DNA of 64,000 nt from Branchiostoma belcheri (taxonomy: Eukaryota > Chordata > Leptocardii > Amphioxiformes > Branchiostomatidae), in assembly GCF_001625305.1 (NCBI RefSeq), contig NW_017804043.1, positions 356,568 to 420,567 on the forward strand, read 5' to 3'. Of this stretch, positions 43,476 through 55,205 are shown piece by piece; position 1 is the stretch's first letter, and the number at the start of each line of letters is the position of its first letter. Position numbers and translations under genes: made by a program. The notes beneath the pieces are model-generated. The model was given only the letters and a program-made list of their open reading frames with translations. It did not search any database and was not told the DNA's origin.

Positions 43476-44720
43476 AATTTCTCCATTTTAACCCAAGGTA
43501 TATTTCTAAAGGTAAATGGCTTTCAAAAGTCCAAACGCGTGACAAAGTCCTTTGAAATAGTGTCATTGACGTCAGCACCGCTGTGGTTGGCGGTGTTAAT
43601 GTATCGGGGAGTTTTGGGGGCTCGAGGAAAATCGTTTAAGTGAGGACAGTTTTCTCAGAAACGGTTCCCGGACTCTAATGCAGGGATAAAGGCCTAAAGC
43701 TGGTGCAAAACATTACAGGAGAGCGAACTTCAAATATGTAAAGATCAATATGCTATTTCATCAGAATTCAGTCATTGCTGAAAAAGATAACGCGTAACTT
43801 ATAATTGTCATCACCGCGAGAACTCACTGTAATCTATCAATTCCTTTGGCTATATATTTACAGCATTTTCGCTTCATGGTGATTTTGGCAATACATTTGA
43901 CCAAGGACATTCTGTGATGAAAGCTTCTTGATTTGACATGGTAGTAGGTAAAAGGTTGCATTCAGCTAGTCGCAGATGCAAAAGCATTGCTAAGGAAAAC
44001 CCAAATGAAATCTAGCTTATGATCCGTCAAATAGATATAAAGGTCAAACACTCCATTTCTTTTACTTATGATATAAAAAATCGTTATTAGTTACACAGTA
44101 TTTGGCAATTACAACATTGGTTGACGGGAAGGGGGTACCCAGTACAAATCACTTGAATATTGTTGTTTAGTGTGCATGTAGCGTAACAAAATGAGGTGTA
44201 ACTTGGGTGTGAGTCAGATTGTCCTTGTACTTTGTGTATGGTTGCAGCTTAATTTCTTTTTAATCCTATTCTATGCCATTGGATTATTGAGCTATTTTGG
44301 GGTGTAATGTTGCATGCTGATTACATAAACCTTAACATTTATGTAACTAATAACTTGTAGTAATATAAGGTGAACTTTCATGATAGAATAACATGTAAAA
44401 TTATACACCAAGCTTAAGCTTATATAAGCTCAATAATGAGCTTTCTGCAAAGAATTATGCAGTCTACTAGTCCGTGCTTTGGAAAATGTTGTTTCTTGAG
44501 GTGCTCTCTTTAGAACCTTTTACTGTATGCAACTCTTGTTCAGGAAACACAAACTTGATGTTACAGAGTCTCATAGGACTATATTTCTGGACCACATACT
44601 ACATCAATTTGACAAACTCGTCGGAGATATGCATGCATTCAAATGCATCAGTGGGAAAATTGGGTCCTCTGTCACATCCTGATATGACTGATTCGCCCAC
44701 ACCTTTCTACATGATTACAT
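43476..44720. other. No feature recognised
   Basis: A 103-codon frame at 44474 has no recognisable features. Confidence 0.3.
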
Positions 44721-44724
44721 CGAA

Positions 44725-44890
44725 TTCTCTACATTTTTTTCTTACGCACAGCATTCAGCGAAATAGACAAGCAAATCTTACCTAAAGCCGGGTGTCCTTA
44801 TTTGACTGCAAAGCTTACGAACACAAGTTGTATTCGATTATGAAATATTTATCTCAAACAGTAATATGCACTTGTTAAGGAAGAAAACCT
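44725..44890. repeat. Relative of the 42.4-kb spacer
   Basis: See the LTR-like entry at 42223; similarity covers ~150 bases with several small gaps. Confidence 0.55.
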
Positions 44891-44999
44891 CTCATTCACA
44901 AAATACACAAATTAAACTAGGAAACGCTCAGCGTTTTAACATAAAAAAAACTCCATAGTTAAGTTTTGTCGAACTTCATGCTTTAAGCCGATTGAAAGC

Positions 45000-45075
45000 T
45001 GACCAACTCCCCCGGCATGTTATCTGTCTATTTGGCCAATCTATACTCTTTCCAGTCGCTTCTTTGAAGAGGCTA
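45000..45075. repeat. Dispersed repeat, TCTATTTGGCC family
   Basis: GACCAACTCCCCCGGCATG, TCTGTCTATTTGGCCAAT and CTTTCCAGTCGCTTC, as at 39005 and 62458. Confidence 0.65.
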
Positions 45076-45094
45076 GTGCCTCTTGGCGAAAACA

Positions 45095-45725
45095 TAGACA
45101 TCGACATGTTTCATATCCTTGAAATTACCTTGAAATCGAGATATGTCTTCACAAGGTTCGTCAGAGGCTCTTGAAAAGTGTTTATCAGAGGCTCTTGAAA
45201 AAATCGAAAGTTGAAGGGGTTCATATCCTTGACATTACCTCAAAGAAGAACATCTATCGAGGTTCTTTACATCAAGAGTTTACGAAAAACACTACAAGAC
45301 ACTTGTTCAGGCTCTTGAAAACATACAACATTGAAGTGTTTCATATCCGGAGAATTACTTTGAAGTAGAACATTAATCAAGCTTGTTTGTATGAAGTGTT
45401 TACTGAAAACGTTGCACAGCAATGGGCTCTTTCGACTAGTTTTGCATGCTTGAATTACCTTTACGTAGAACACATATCACATATTCTTATATCAAATGCT
45501 TACGAATAACACAATGGAATATAATGTTACAATAGAATTTTTCAAAGACTTTTGAAATCATTGAAGTGTTTTATACCATTGAAATTACCTTGAAGTAAAA
45601 CCTCCATCAAGCTTCTTTATATCAAGAATCTCGCCTTTATCAAGCTTCTTGATATCATGTATCACCATAATTAGATTATCTCGTCAACATCCCCATTGAA
45701 GTGTCTCATATTATTGAAGATTTCA
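45095..45725. repeat. Diverged tandem repeat, ~110-130 bp unit, about five copies
   Basis: TTCATATCC-like words recur at 45108, 45218, 45338, ~45445 and ~45568, each followed by TTGAAATTACCT-like, GAAGTAGAACAT-like and ATCAAGCTTCTT-like words. Confidence 0.75.
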
Positions 45726-46485
45726 TTGGCGTAAGCCTTAAGGTACTGACGCTTGTGATTAAGATGTGAATGACTGCGTAGGTGTGTTGATAGCTGTGTA
45801 ACACGTCTCCATGGTGATAATACTAGCATGATGCCGGCAGCTTAACTTCATTTATCTGCTACTAAAGCAGTTCCTACGGCTGGCAACAACACCTTCTGTG
45901 AAATCTAATACCATGCGTGTCCTAGCTTCCGGGGTGTAGGAAAGGTGGCAATTACAAAGTGCAGTGGACAATATAGCCTGCAGGGAAAAGAAATTGACGT
46001 CTGTATGGCTTCTAATTATTAATTAGAAACCACGGAAATGAAGGAGATATTGCTTACGGCAAGCTAATTTCTTGTTGATGCGATGCTTTTGATGTGGAGT
46101 ATGTAATGGTATACATGCGGGCGCTGCTTTTTACCGCATGCGTCAATGATGTGATCACCAAGGCGACAGTTTTCAAAGGCTCTCAACAGCCCCGGGGTTT
46201 TCGGTGTAGATTCAAAGTACGTGTTAGTACGCACGTATACACGTGTTGCACTATAATGATGAGAGTGAATCATAGGATTAAAACAGACCTGAAGCAACCC
46301 TTCCAGTGTGAGGAGATGCATTCGTTTGCGTCACATACGCTACAACAAGGACATGATAAACACTCATAGAATCTGCAAGTGCAAAACACTCTCCATTGAG
46401 TGTTTGTAGGCATCTTATGTACCACGATGTACGTACGTACTTAACAACACTAATTATCACCATATATGTCTTGTTACCAGTAATA
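45726..46485. other. No feature recognised
   Basis: Overlapping frames on both strands at 46064-46369 without recognisable features. Confidence 0.3.
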
Positions 46486-46499
46486 GGTAATGAGATTCA

Positions 46500-46625
46500 C
46501 AGGAAATTGGTACTCGGGTAACTTGATATGTTTTCAAAACTGTCAGACGTTTTAAGTAGCATCCACTACTTTTTGTATGTCACTGACAGTTTTGAAAGTC
46601 TACCCAGTTCCATGAGTAACAGTTG
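46500..46625 (-). mobile_element. Degraded hammerhead-like element (copy E)
   Basis: On the minus strand, GTAGTGGATGCTACTTAAAACGTCTGAC (shown here in parts: GTAGTGGATGCTAC, AAAACGTCTGAC) and CATATCAAGTTACCCGAGTA match copy D, but both cores are mutated. Target duplications were not identified. Confidence 0.55.
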
Positions 46626-46639
46626 TATAACAACACGAT

Positions 46640-47700
46640 AAATAGTTCAGTGAAGCTATCTCTAATCACATTTCTATAAAATTATATCTTCATATATATC
46701 CTGATGTAATTAAGAAAACGTTTCGAGCAGAAAGATCTGATTACCACAACCTAATGAAAGTTTTCTGAGAGTTTAATTCTATGAATACCAAAACTAGGAC
46801 ATAGGTCACTAGTGGTCACTAGTTCTTCACATACATAGATACACAAAACTGCATAAATGTATATTGTCAGAACTGTGGTGTAACAATGGTGTCGGTTATA
46901 AGTAAGATAATTAGTGAAAAGCCATCTTGATAAGATATTTGCATTTCTACATTTTGATGGAAGAGGCTTTGTGATTGATCTGTTTATTATAGCTAGTTGC
47001 ATTTCAGTACTTCGAAAGATACTTCACTAAATTGTACAAAAACGTTATTACAGATTTGACAAATGCTTCGCTGCGGGTGTAAATACTATGTATAACAGGA
47101 TGCATTTCTTCAATGAAGCATGCACAGTCGTGCATGATTATTTTTAAACCTATAAATGTGTGCCTCACATGTAAAGCAAACGTGTTCTTAATCAGACGTG
47201 TGCTGTTGACCTCAAACTACAAAGCAAGTCACCGCTGGGTTTGACATTTGATATGCAAGAGTCCCTACGTTGCATTACTTGTAATATACAATGTAAAAAT
47301 AGTTCCACTCTTGTCCATGAAGTTACGTTGTCGAGTGTGTTTAAAAATCTTTTAAAAGAACTGAATTGACCATTGACCTACTTTTAAAGAATCATTCACA
47401 AATCTCGCACCGACTTGGTTTCGGGCCTTTACGAAAGACAAAACATCGCGACAACCAATCACAGACAGCCTCGTGGGTCACATGATATGATGCTCAACAG
47501 GCGTGTGTCCATATCGCAGAATCAGGTGACTTTTTTCTGGAGCTGCCGGGAAAAGCACAGACGCAACCTGCGCGGGCGCCCGAAAGGTTTGCACTTCATA
47601 TTTCCGCTAATTTGTTTGCCTTTTCAATCATTTATATTCATGTTAGAGTTTGAAAGTGCAGCGAAGAGCCGGGTACATCGACTAAGCGTAGGTCTAGTTC
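46640..47700. other. No feature recognised
   Basis: 47415-47700 is GC-richer with a 143-codon frame extending across the GT microsatellite; not supported as a gene. Confidence 0.3.
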
Positions 47701-47702
47701 CG

Positions 47703-47729
47703 AGTGTGTGTGTGTGTGTGTGTGTGTGT
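47703..47729. repeat. (GT)n microsatellite
   Basis: About 13 GT units. Confidence 0.97.
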
Positions 47730-47807
47730 CGTCTGTCGCTTACAGGGTGCTCAGTTTCCCAAGCATGTGTTTTGTCTATGGTGACTTCAAACTTCAGGTA
47801 CCACTTA

Positions 47808-47950
47808 CTACTCTCCAAGCAGAGGTTGTGGGGGAATGATCGTTAGCTTTTTTATGTGGCCCCTTTTTTGTCGGTACCCCCGTCGGTGGCCGGCGACCTT
47901 CTCTGTCTAATGGATACTGTCATGCCACCGAAAGGGATCTGCTTTGAGAT
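47808..47950. mobile_element. MITE of the TAATCTCC family, 9-base TSD
   Basis: Starts CTACTCTCCAAGCAGAGG and ends GGATCTGCTTTGAGAT. Flanks TACCACTTA (47799-47807) and TACCACTAA (47951-47959) agree at 8 of 9. Contains GGATACTGTCATGCCACC as in the relatives. Confidence 0.8.
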
Positions 47951-47999
47951 TACCACTAACGTCTTTCATTGCTTCTTTTATACACGTTCAGAACCGTCC

Positions 48000-48450
48000 A
48001 ACGTTGTTATTTTAAGACATTAGCAGGACTGTATCAAAAGGGTTTTAGCTTAAGCAGTCCCTCGCTTATAGTATAGCGTGCCTTCTTCAACCGGTTCCTT
48101 CATTAAGTAAATTGACCAGCATGTGATGCTTAGAACTGCCTTTCGTTGCAGGCGTTTGATGTATACGGTGTATGAACATTATATCAAGTTAGCCACCCAA
48201 AAACATTATTAAGTTGTGATTCTTAGACATTGTCAGAGCTGTATCAGAAGGGTTTTTAGCTAAAGGGGACGGTATGGTTTCCTCAGCAGTTACTGCAGTC
48301 CCTCTCTTATAGCGTGCCTTCTTCAACCGGTTCCTTCATTAAGTAGGTTGACCAACGCGTTGATGCAAGGAAAATGTTACCACCGTTTGATGTATACGAG
48401 TTTTGAACATCGCTTCAAGTCAGCCACCCAAAAGCATTATGCACGGGTAA
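48000..48450. repeat. Two-copy tandem duplication, ~220-245 bp unit
   Basis: GCGTGCCTTCTTCAACCGGT and TTCCTTCATTAAGTA occur at 48076 and 48313, CGTTTGATGTATACG at 48153 and 48385, and AGCCACCCAAAA at 48190 and 48422. Confidence 0.85.
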
Positions 48451-49405
48451 CCTTTTGGTACAAAAGATGGGAAGACTTTTTAGTACACGCATGTAAGGTA
48501 AAGATGTACATTTGATCTGCCATTTCATAGTGCGCGATGCCAGCTGGCTAGAACAGGTGTGTTTAGGCTATTGCCATCACGACGTCTATGAATATATCCA
48601 AAGGTATACCTAACGTCCTTGTGGCAATTTAAAGCAGTTTCAAATTGTTTTTTAGGACGTTACCATCGTGGTAAATGTCATGTTTACCAGCGTAACAAAA
48701 TGAAAATCTGAACTGAACGCTTCGACAATATTTTGCACCCCTGTGTTGTGGTACTTTTATGCGTATCGGATGCACATTGCTCTGAAAAAGTGGAATGCTG
48801 GCCTGAAACTTTTTTTTTTTTTGCATTTGTACCTTATTCCATGTCTACGTTTTAACGGTGTAGGCGGGGTCTTAATTGTTGCAGATAATTGATAAATGGG
48901 CATCGACCTGATTAAAATTGTGCATTTTCTAGTCGTCTAATCGGACCAAAACAGATCGATGTAAGCTGAAAATATCAAGGATGCTGGGCAAGCAAGATTG
49001 ATGTCACATTGGTCGCACGATTGTCGTACAATCTCAAGGGACATTCGTGAGTTAGTTGTGCATCTGTCCTGTGTAAAATTCGGGAGCTACGAGCTACTGC
49101 CGTGCTACGGGAGAGTCTGTTTTTGATCCCTGTCGGTAGTTGGTTCTTTCACAGGTTGCTTGAAAACATCGCAACATCAAAACCAAGGACGCATGTTTCC
49201 GCGTAGCCTATGAGGCTATGTAACCCAAGCTCCGGGGGGCTCCCTACATAGTCCGCCACCCGGAGGCCAGCTGGATGTTGGGCGACCGGCAAAAGCGATT
49301 TAATCAGGCTAGTTTCCACGCGTGTGTGATCTTTCCAGTACGGCTTGGTGGTATGTGTTTAATGTTTATCCATAGCTCCACTTTGTTGCCGTGTATCTGT
49401 TTAAG
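48451..49405. other. No firm feature
   Basis: 49193-49240 contains a small inverted repeat (AGCCTATGAGGCTATGTA). Nothing else identified. Confidence 0.3.
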
Positions 49406-49409
49406 GGTA

Positions 49410-50085
49410 GCTTTGGTAACGTTAGCGTTATAACCCAGGCTTAACTATAGGAGGGCAGTGATTACCACTGGTCAGCAGGACTGCCATGTGAATCTGTCTG
49501 CTCCACTTTTCTTCATCAAGGCCTGACGCAAATTGATCCTGATGGGGAAGGCGTGAGCTTATGTCCGCTTGGTGATCAATGTAGAAAGGCTGTTTGGAAT
49601 ACAGGTACACGTGTGTGAATATTGTGGGCTCATGTGGCGTAGCGGCAGAGTCCTCGGCTTAGAACCAAGAGGTCCTGGGTTCGAGTCTTGATATGCCACC
49701 AATCTTGTGCCCTTGAGAAAGGCACTTTAGACGGCATTCGTCACTTAAGTGAAAATTAGTATTGTCCTGTCTTGCATTTGTCCTCTGCGTTGGTGGCAGC
49801 ATTAAACTAAGTTTAAATAACCTGAGTGTGCTGTCAACATGTCCAGTTATGAGTTGGAAAAACAAGGGTTGCTCTGGTAGCCTTGGCGTTATAATACAGG
49901 TTTACCCAAAGGAGGGCTTTGATTACTACTGGTCAGCCGGACTGCCATGTGAATCTGTCTGCTCCACTTTTCTTCATCAAGGCCTGACGCAAATTGGTCT
50001 TGATGGCGAAGGCGTGAATTTATGTCCGCTCGTGTGATCAATGTAGAAAGGCTGTTTGGAAAACAGGTACACGTGTGTGAATATT
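49410..50085. repeat. Tandem duplication, ~210 bp unit, split by a SINE
   Basis: CTGCCATGTGAATCTGTCTG and CAAGGCCTGACGCAAATTG occur at 49480/49940 and 49517/49978. Both copies end ACACGTGTGTGAATATTG. The 49626-49865 SINE lies between them, so it entered at or near the junction. Confidence 0.85.
49626..49865 (+). mobile_element. tRNA-derived SINE
   Basis: Head 49634-49699: GTGGCGTAGCGGCAGAGTCC, GGTTCGAGTCT (B-box with one change) and ATATGCCAC pairing with the start. The loop CTTAGAA gives a Leu-type TAG at the anticodon position, unlike the Pro-like copies. The body matches 21376-21600 in GTGCCCTTGAGAAAGGCAC and GTGTGCTGTCAACATGTCCA. Confidence 0.75.
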
Positions 50086-50089
50086 GCTC

Positions 50090-50754
50090 GTCAAAAACCG
50101 CTTGAAGACTAAAGAAATGAGCTAGCTATTAAAAGAAGCCGTGCCTGTTTTTCGATGCACACGAGCGAAAAGAAAGAATGCGCTTACTTTAGAAACACAG
50201 AACCCATGGGATTTTCTCTCTTCCAATGATGTGGAAGAACCTCCCAAAAATTCTGAATGCTTACTGAAATGAAAACTATCGGATGCTATTTTTATTCATG
50301 GAAAGAAATCAGCATTGGCAGTTCTTAAGCGCATTGTCTGCTAATAAGTAGAGTGCTAGTGCCTGTGTCGCCCCTGGTTTTCTGAAATGGGTCAAATTGC
50401 AAATTGATGTATTATAAACGGCGCCCTTCAAATTTAGGAAACGCTTTTCATCCTTGAACAGGGTAGAATCTGTAATTTCAAATCAGGCCCCACAAATAGG
50501 TCTACTGAGAAATTACCACAGTTTTAGTTAAAAGGTTCTACCTCTGTGTGACCTACATGTACTTGTCTCTCGGGGAATTGATTTGATCTCGTTTACTTTT
50601 TTTTCAATTTGTGGCACGTTAGTAGCAGTCTGCAATCTAATCTGGGTTACATGGAGTATAATTTTCTAAGCCTGTTTTTATTAACATGTTCTCAAATAAC
50701 AAACAGAAAAACGGCTTGGTCAACATGGTCGAACATACTAATTCAAAATTCCAG
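50090..50754. other. No feature recognised
   Basis: No exon or repeat noticed. Confidence 0.3.
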
Positions 50755-50840
50755 CCGGTGTTACAGCGATTTCGCTCCCCGTGATCTCGGCCCCCATGGG
50801 GGATCAAAATCACTGGGAGCGAAATTGCTGTGACACCGGT
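50755..50840. mobile_element. Foldback element, CAGCGATTTCGC family
   Basis: CCGGTGTTACAGCGATTTCG and CGAAATTGCTGTGACACCGG are inverted copies with two mismatches. The centre is CGTGATCTCGG, GGGGGATCA. Compare 32101-32186. Confidence 0.75.
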
Positions 50841-50849
50841 TCGTATGAA

Positions 50850-51206
50850 AAAACGTCACCGACCATTCTATATGCCTAATTTTACCTCGAAGAAACGTGT
50901 TGAATCGACCAGACCTTTAAAACCAACCTTGCTAGGAATATGGTCTCATAGGTTTCATGTAGAACTTTTGGACATCTACGGTCTTCAAGTGATATTGAGT
51001 ACCTACTAAGTTCTAGCCTAGCCTTAAATGTGATGTCCGTTCGTGCGACGCCCTCTTTAACGCCACTCAACTGTAGCTTCTATCGCAGAGTAGCCCACTT
51101 AACTCAGGTGCCATCACTGAGTAGCCGCCACGCTTTCAAATTTTAATGGTGATTGTGGCCGAACGCTTTGAAGGCTTATTCCGGGTGTAATCAACTGCCG
51201 TGTACT
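50850..51206. other. No feature recognised
   Basis: No exon or repeat noticed. Confidence 0.3.
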
Positions 51207-51212
51207 GGATAT

Positions 51213-51634
51213 GAAGAGCCGGGCCGTAGGCCACAACGACTGAATTCTATGGATGACATCCTCTGAAGACCCCCAAACTAGTGCGCGCGGACGAATAAAA
51301 AATTAGGCAAAAAAATTAAAATGCTACTAAACCACAGGAATACAAAGCAGGTATTGCAATTGTGAATTTGCCGCATTGTTAAATAGCGACGTATACGACA
51401 AGCCGGCACATGTTGGCTTTTGGTGGAATTTATGAATCGGAGTACTTAAGTCGTGGAACTTTGGTAGCCTGGGTGCCCGGCTCCTTATTGTCGCTAAATA
51501 CCATGGACTACCCAGGCCTAGAGCCATCCCAGAGCCTCGGTGGACGTGATTTTTTTAGAACAGGCGAAAACCAATGCGCGCGCGGATGTCATCCATAAAA
51601 TTAAGTCGGTGTGACCTTACTGGGAAATCGTAAT
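51213..51634. mobile_element. PIF/Harbinger-like element, diverged
   Basis: The left end near 51224 (GGCCACAACGACTGAATTCT) and right end near 51602-51618 (AATTAAGTCGGTGTGACC) are imperfect inverted copies. Both carry the ATGGATGACATCC word inside, as in the elements at 12.8 and 36.6 kb. Exact ends and TSD uncertain. Confidence 0.55.
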
Positions 51635-51701
51635 TACTAGTGTTGAAAAGTGGTGGGTGGATGAGGAAAGGAGAAGGAGGCCCGTAAATGGGGTGAAGTC
51701 T

Positions 51702-51852
51702 AACAGACCCGATCCGGATCGAACGCATGGAATCCCCTGTTCTATGTGGAACACGTCGAACCCCCTACATGTTCGAAATAGAACAGGGGGTTCGACGTGT
51801 TCCGGAATAGAACATGTCTAGAGTTCGATGTGTTCGATCCGGATCGGTCTAT
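51702..51852. mobile_element. Foldback element, CGATCCGGATCGAAC family
   Basis: Outer arms CCGATCCGGATCGAAC and GTTCGATCCGGATCGG. Inner arms CTGTTCTATGTGGAACACGT, CGAACCCCCT and their inverse AGGGGGTTCGACGTGTTCC. The whole 150 bases can fold on itself. Confidence 0.75.
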
Positions 51853-51859
51853 TTTAATG

Positions 51860-52465
51860 GAAGGGGTGAGAAGGACGAACTAAGATAGCACGCACCATGT
51901 GATATCCTTATTACATGGAAGGAATGTATTATGAGGCCGTATAACTATATGTATAATTTTGCAATCTATGTGTAATTTCTTTTGCACGATTCCTTAAAGC
52001 CAATTTCATCAATGGTTCGCTGCGCTTGCACACACGCCTCCTCCATAATTCTCATTATGTATAGAAAGTAGATTGGGAACCTTCTGTGGCAATTACCTCA
52101 AGGACCTTCCTGTCCATCAAGTAAGCAACGCGTGCATCTGCACTCCTACAGCCCATCTTTACATAAGTTGGATTATTACATATCGCAGAGAACCATCTCT
52201 TTCCTTTGGCAAAATAGACTATTAGAATGTATCAGCATTACCTTTTTATTTACGCGAATAACTCAAAGCTCCTGGAGAAATCCGGATTATGACAGCACAG
52301 TTCAAAATCGATTCAGCTCATATTTGTGATCATTGATTATGATAAAGGCCAAGTATGTAGTTCTTTTACGCAAAAAATTGAAATATTCTGAATGTAAAAT
52401 ATCTCGGTTATCAACATTTACTACGCGTTTCAACATATTTGTGTCATTATTTCACATTTCTAATA
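51860..52465. other. No feature recognised
   Basis: No exon or repeat noticed. Confidence 0.3.
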
Positions 52466-52470
52466 AGAAT

Positions 52471-52600
52471 GAATGAATGAATGACTGAATGAACTTTATT
52501 GCTCAACAATTGTACAAGGTACAATGTATGGCAGTAATACAACAATACTACAAAACTTTACTTACTACAAACTACTATCTAAACAGTATTTGAGTTACCA
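52471..52600 (-). mobile_element. LINE 3-prime end fragment
   Basis: (GAAT)n then GAATGAACTTTATTGCTCAA, GTACAATGTATGGCAGTAAT and CAAACTACTATCTAA; same family as 29393 and 14243. Confidence 0.65.
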
Positions 52601-52995
52601 TATGGTCATGTATTGATGATATGTTCTCGCTTATGAAATAAAGTGTGCAGAAATTGGCCTACGTTTGTAATATGACGTATGTTTTGTTCGCTCAAACACG
52701 ATGCACGTTAGGATTGAGATGCAAACTCTGTGTCTGGTCAACAACGACGACAACATGACATTGTAGTTTAGACAAAGGATTTACATATTTAGCTGGTAAA
52801 ATGTCAGTTTTAAGACCCAAAGCTTGCAGATCAAGATGAGTTGGTCTTTTGGATCTGTATCAAGACCTTTAACCCCGCATTGCGATCAATTCAGGCTGGC
52901 GGGCGGTTAATTAAATTTTCTCTGCAAGCGGAGATTGACTTGAGATCTTTTAATTCAGTGGCTATTTCTAGTAAAATGCAGAGGGGGCAGTGACT
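52601..52995. other. No feature recognised
   Basis: No exon or repeat noticed. Confidence 0.3.
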
Positions 52996-52998
52996 ATC

Positions 52999-53215
52999 AG
53001 CGATTTATCATTACCTTTTAATGTCAGGGTTGTTGGGTTAAAATGTGAAGGTTCTTGGTTCCAATCCTTAGCAGGTCTCAATATTATGCCCTTGGGAAAA
53101 GCATTTTACACCTTTGTCCTCACTCACTTATTAGCTTCGGTTAGGGACGTCCTGTCAGATAGGATGTGTAGCTAAAGGTACCGAATTTAAGGAGAGCCAC
53201 ACCCAAGCACGTTAA
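52999..53215 (+). mobile_element. tRNA-derived SINE (AAGGAGAGCCACAC family)
   Basis: GGTTCTTGGTTCCAATCC is a degraded anticodon/B-box region. It is followed by GCCCTTGGGAAAAGCATTTT, TCCTCACTCACTTA, GGGACGTCCTGTCAGATAGG and TTAAGGAGAGCCACACC. The 32383 copy has the same order in reverse. Confidence 0.65.
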
Positions 53216-53540
53216 TGAACCAACTATATCTCGCACATAGGAAATAGTCCCTTTTTACATACGTTGTTTATTCAAGTGAGAGTCTGGCCAATGCAAGTGT
53301 AAGTTATGGTCGGGGGTACGTCTGCCATCTCTGATTGCATTCTTGTGTTTTATCATGAGAGCATAGAAATAAATGTCCATGCATATATCAGATAGTGTTC
53401 TAAATTTGGGTAACATATCTCCATGCTAATGGAACCCATTCTGTATGATATTGCTCCCCATTACCCATAAGGGTCCATGCGTCTGGCCCGTTCTCGGAGT
53501 GTAATGGCTTGTAACGGGTAACCTGGGATCCAGACTGTTG

Positions 53541-53660
53541 CCAGGGCCTACACAGGACAACCCCTCGGCTCCAGGACCTACACAGGCCAGCCCCTCGGCT
53601 CCAGGGCCTACACAGACCAGCCCCTCGGCTCCAGGGCCGACACAGGGCAGCTCCTATGCA
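53541..53660. repeat. 30-bp minisatellite, four copies
   Basis: Units start exactly at 53541, 53571, 53601 and 53631 (CCAGGGCCTACACAGGMCAR type, ending CCCCTCGGCT). The last unit is more diverged. Confidence 0.95.
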
Positions 53661-53766
53661 CCATGGGCAACTTGCAATTGAGAAAATCTTGCCTCAGGCC
53701 CCTAGAAAAAACCTGTTAATTGTTTCGAGTATGCAAAAAAAATCACCGGAATAAGTTATACAGGCT

Positions 53767-53961
53767 TACTCTCCAAGGTTTAGACTTCGACTTATTTTGG
53801 CGTGTTCTTTATGGCTTTTATGGGGCTTGCACTTTTTTATTGTATCTTTTTTAAATACCAGCCTAACTTCAAGTGCCAAGTAGTAACTGTCTGGCAAATT
53901 GACACTGCCTTGCCAATTTGATACTGTCTTAGGAGCCACCAAAAGATCTGTTTGGAGATTG
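53767..53961. mobile_element. MITE of the TAATCTCC family, 9-base TSD
   Basis: Starts TACTCTCCAAGG and ends AGATCTGTTTGGAGATTG. Flanks ATACAGGCT (53758-53766) and AAACAGGCT (53962-53970), 8 of 9. Contains CTGCCTTGCCAATTTG and GATACTGTC as in the relatives. Longer than the others (195 bp). Confidence 0.75.
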
Positions 53962-54199
53962 AAACAGGCTGGTAGATAGATGCTTACAATGCCAGGAAAA
54001 CCCATACTTCAGCCTTAGGAGAGACTGGTAACGAGGCTACGATTCTAGTGGCACAGGAACACCAGCTCATAATGCATCATCAAGAATGACTTCGACTGAT
54101 ACATCTTTGCTGGGCTAATGTGTACATCCACTCCTGGGTTGGTCTAGTTTCCGGGCCAATGCTTTATTATGTGTAGCCGTGCTTTTCACTCTATCATGG

Positions 54200-54340
54200 C
54201 AACAGTTTGTGGCGTGGTGGCCTTGTGGATCGGGTTGTTGACTTAAATTCTAAAGATCCCAAACTGTTGAGCCTAGGGGGAAGGTACTTGACATAGATTT
54301 CATCACTCGACTCTGATAAAAATGAGTACCTGGCTTCTAT
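54200..54340 (+). mobile_element. Degraded tRNA-derived SINE
   Basis: GTGGTGGCCTTGTGGATCGG (A-box-like region), TTAAATTCTAAAGATCCC (anticodon arm) and body words AGGTACTTGACATAG and ATGAGTACCTGGCT match other SINEs in order. Confidence 0.45.
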
Positions 54341-54355
54341 TAGAGGTCCCATTCA

Positions 54356-54600
54356 ATGGAACGCAAATATGGATGTTCTATTTATAAGCTACAACTGTTT
54401 GGAACGGAAATATAGACGTTCTATTTAGCTATAACTGTTATAACTGTTATAACTATGTTATAGCTAAATTTGGAATGTAATCTGGATGTTCTATTTAGCT
54501 ATAACAGTTTGGAACGCAAACATAGATGTTCTATTTACTACTAATAGCTATAACTGTTGGGAACGCAAATATTGAAGTTCTATTTAGCTATAACCGTCGG
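54356..54600. repeat. Irregular minisatellite, ~45-60 bp unit
   Basis: TTCTATTTAGCTATAAC-type words alternate with TTGGAACGCAAATAT-type words at about 54356, 54405, 54470, 54510, 54545 and 54575. Confidence 0.8.
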
Positions 54601-55205
54601 ACGACGGCATCACATTAAATGATGCTGAAACGAACCCGTTTTCAATTAAATAATACTTTGAATTATCTCCTTTCCAATCAAGTCTAACTATACAGCTTAA
54701 ATCCTGTATTTTACGAATTCATTTTGTATTCCAATTAAGTCAGCAGGTACGTTGGTACCTAGTCTAAATTGCACGATAAAACTTAACGATGAAGGACTAT
54801 TGAGCGTGCTGTTATTGTAATGGTTACAAGTCCACAACCACGATCAAATTTTCATTTAACATTTTATAGACATATTTTTTTTTTCCCCTTTTAATCCACA
54901 CTTATCGGGAACCATGCTTAATTCAGAACCGTGCCTAGGGCAATTTTACATTCTTGGATACGCGGAGACTACCCAGAACCGTGCCCAACCCCAACCCTAG
55001 CCTTAACCTTTCAGGTATAGAAATAGATAGGCACGGTTTGCTGGATACGTAGTACATACAATGCCTTCCTAGTCGAAATGGCGTATAACATGTAGCGACA
55101 ATACCTCCCACAGGACTTTGTATGATTGATTTCGCAGATCTGGCAGGGCCTTAGCTTGATGATTGAGGGTTAGCGGCTCTCGATATATCATCCCTTCCAT
55201 CGATC
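54601..55205. other. No feature recognised
   Basis: No exon or repeat noticed. Confidence 0.3.

Noticed and set aside
47415-47846. 143-codon frame near 47.5 kb
   Set aside because: It reads through a GT microsatellite and into a MITE; no domain seen.
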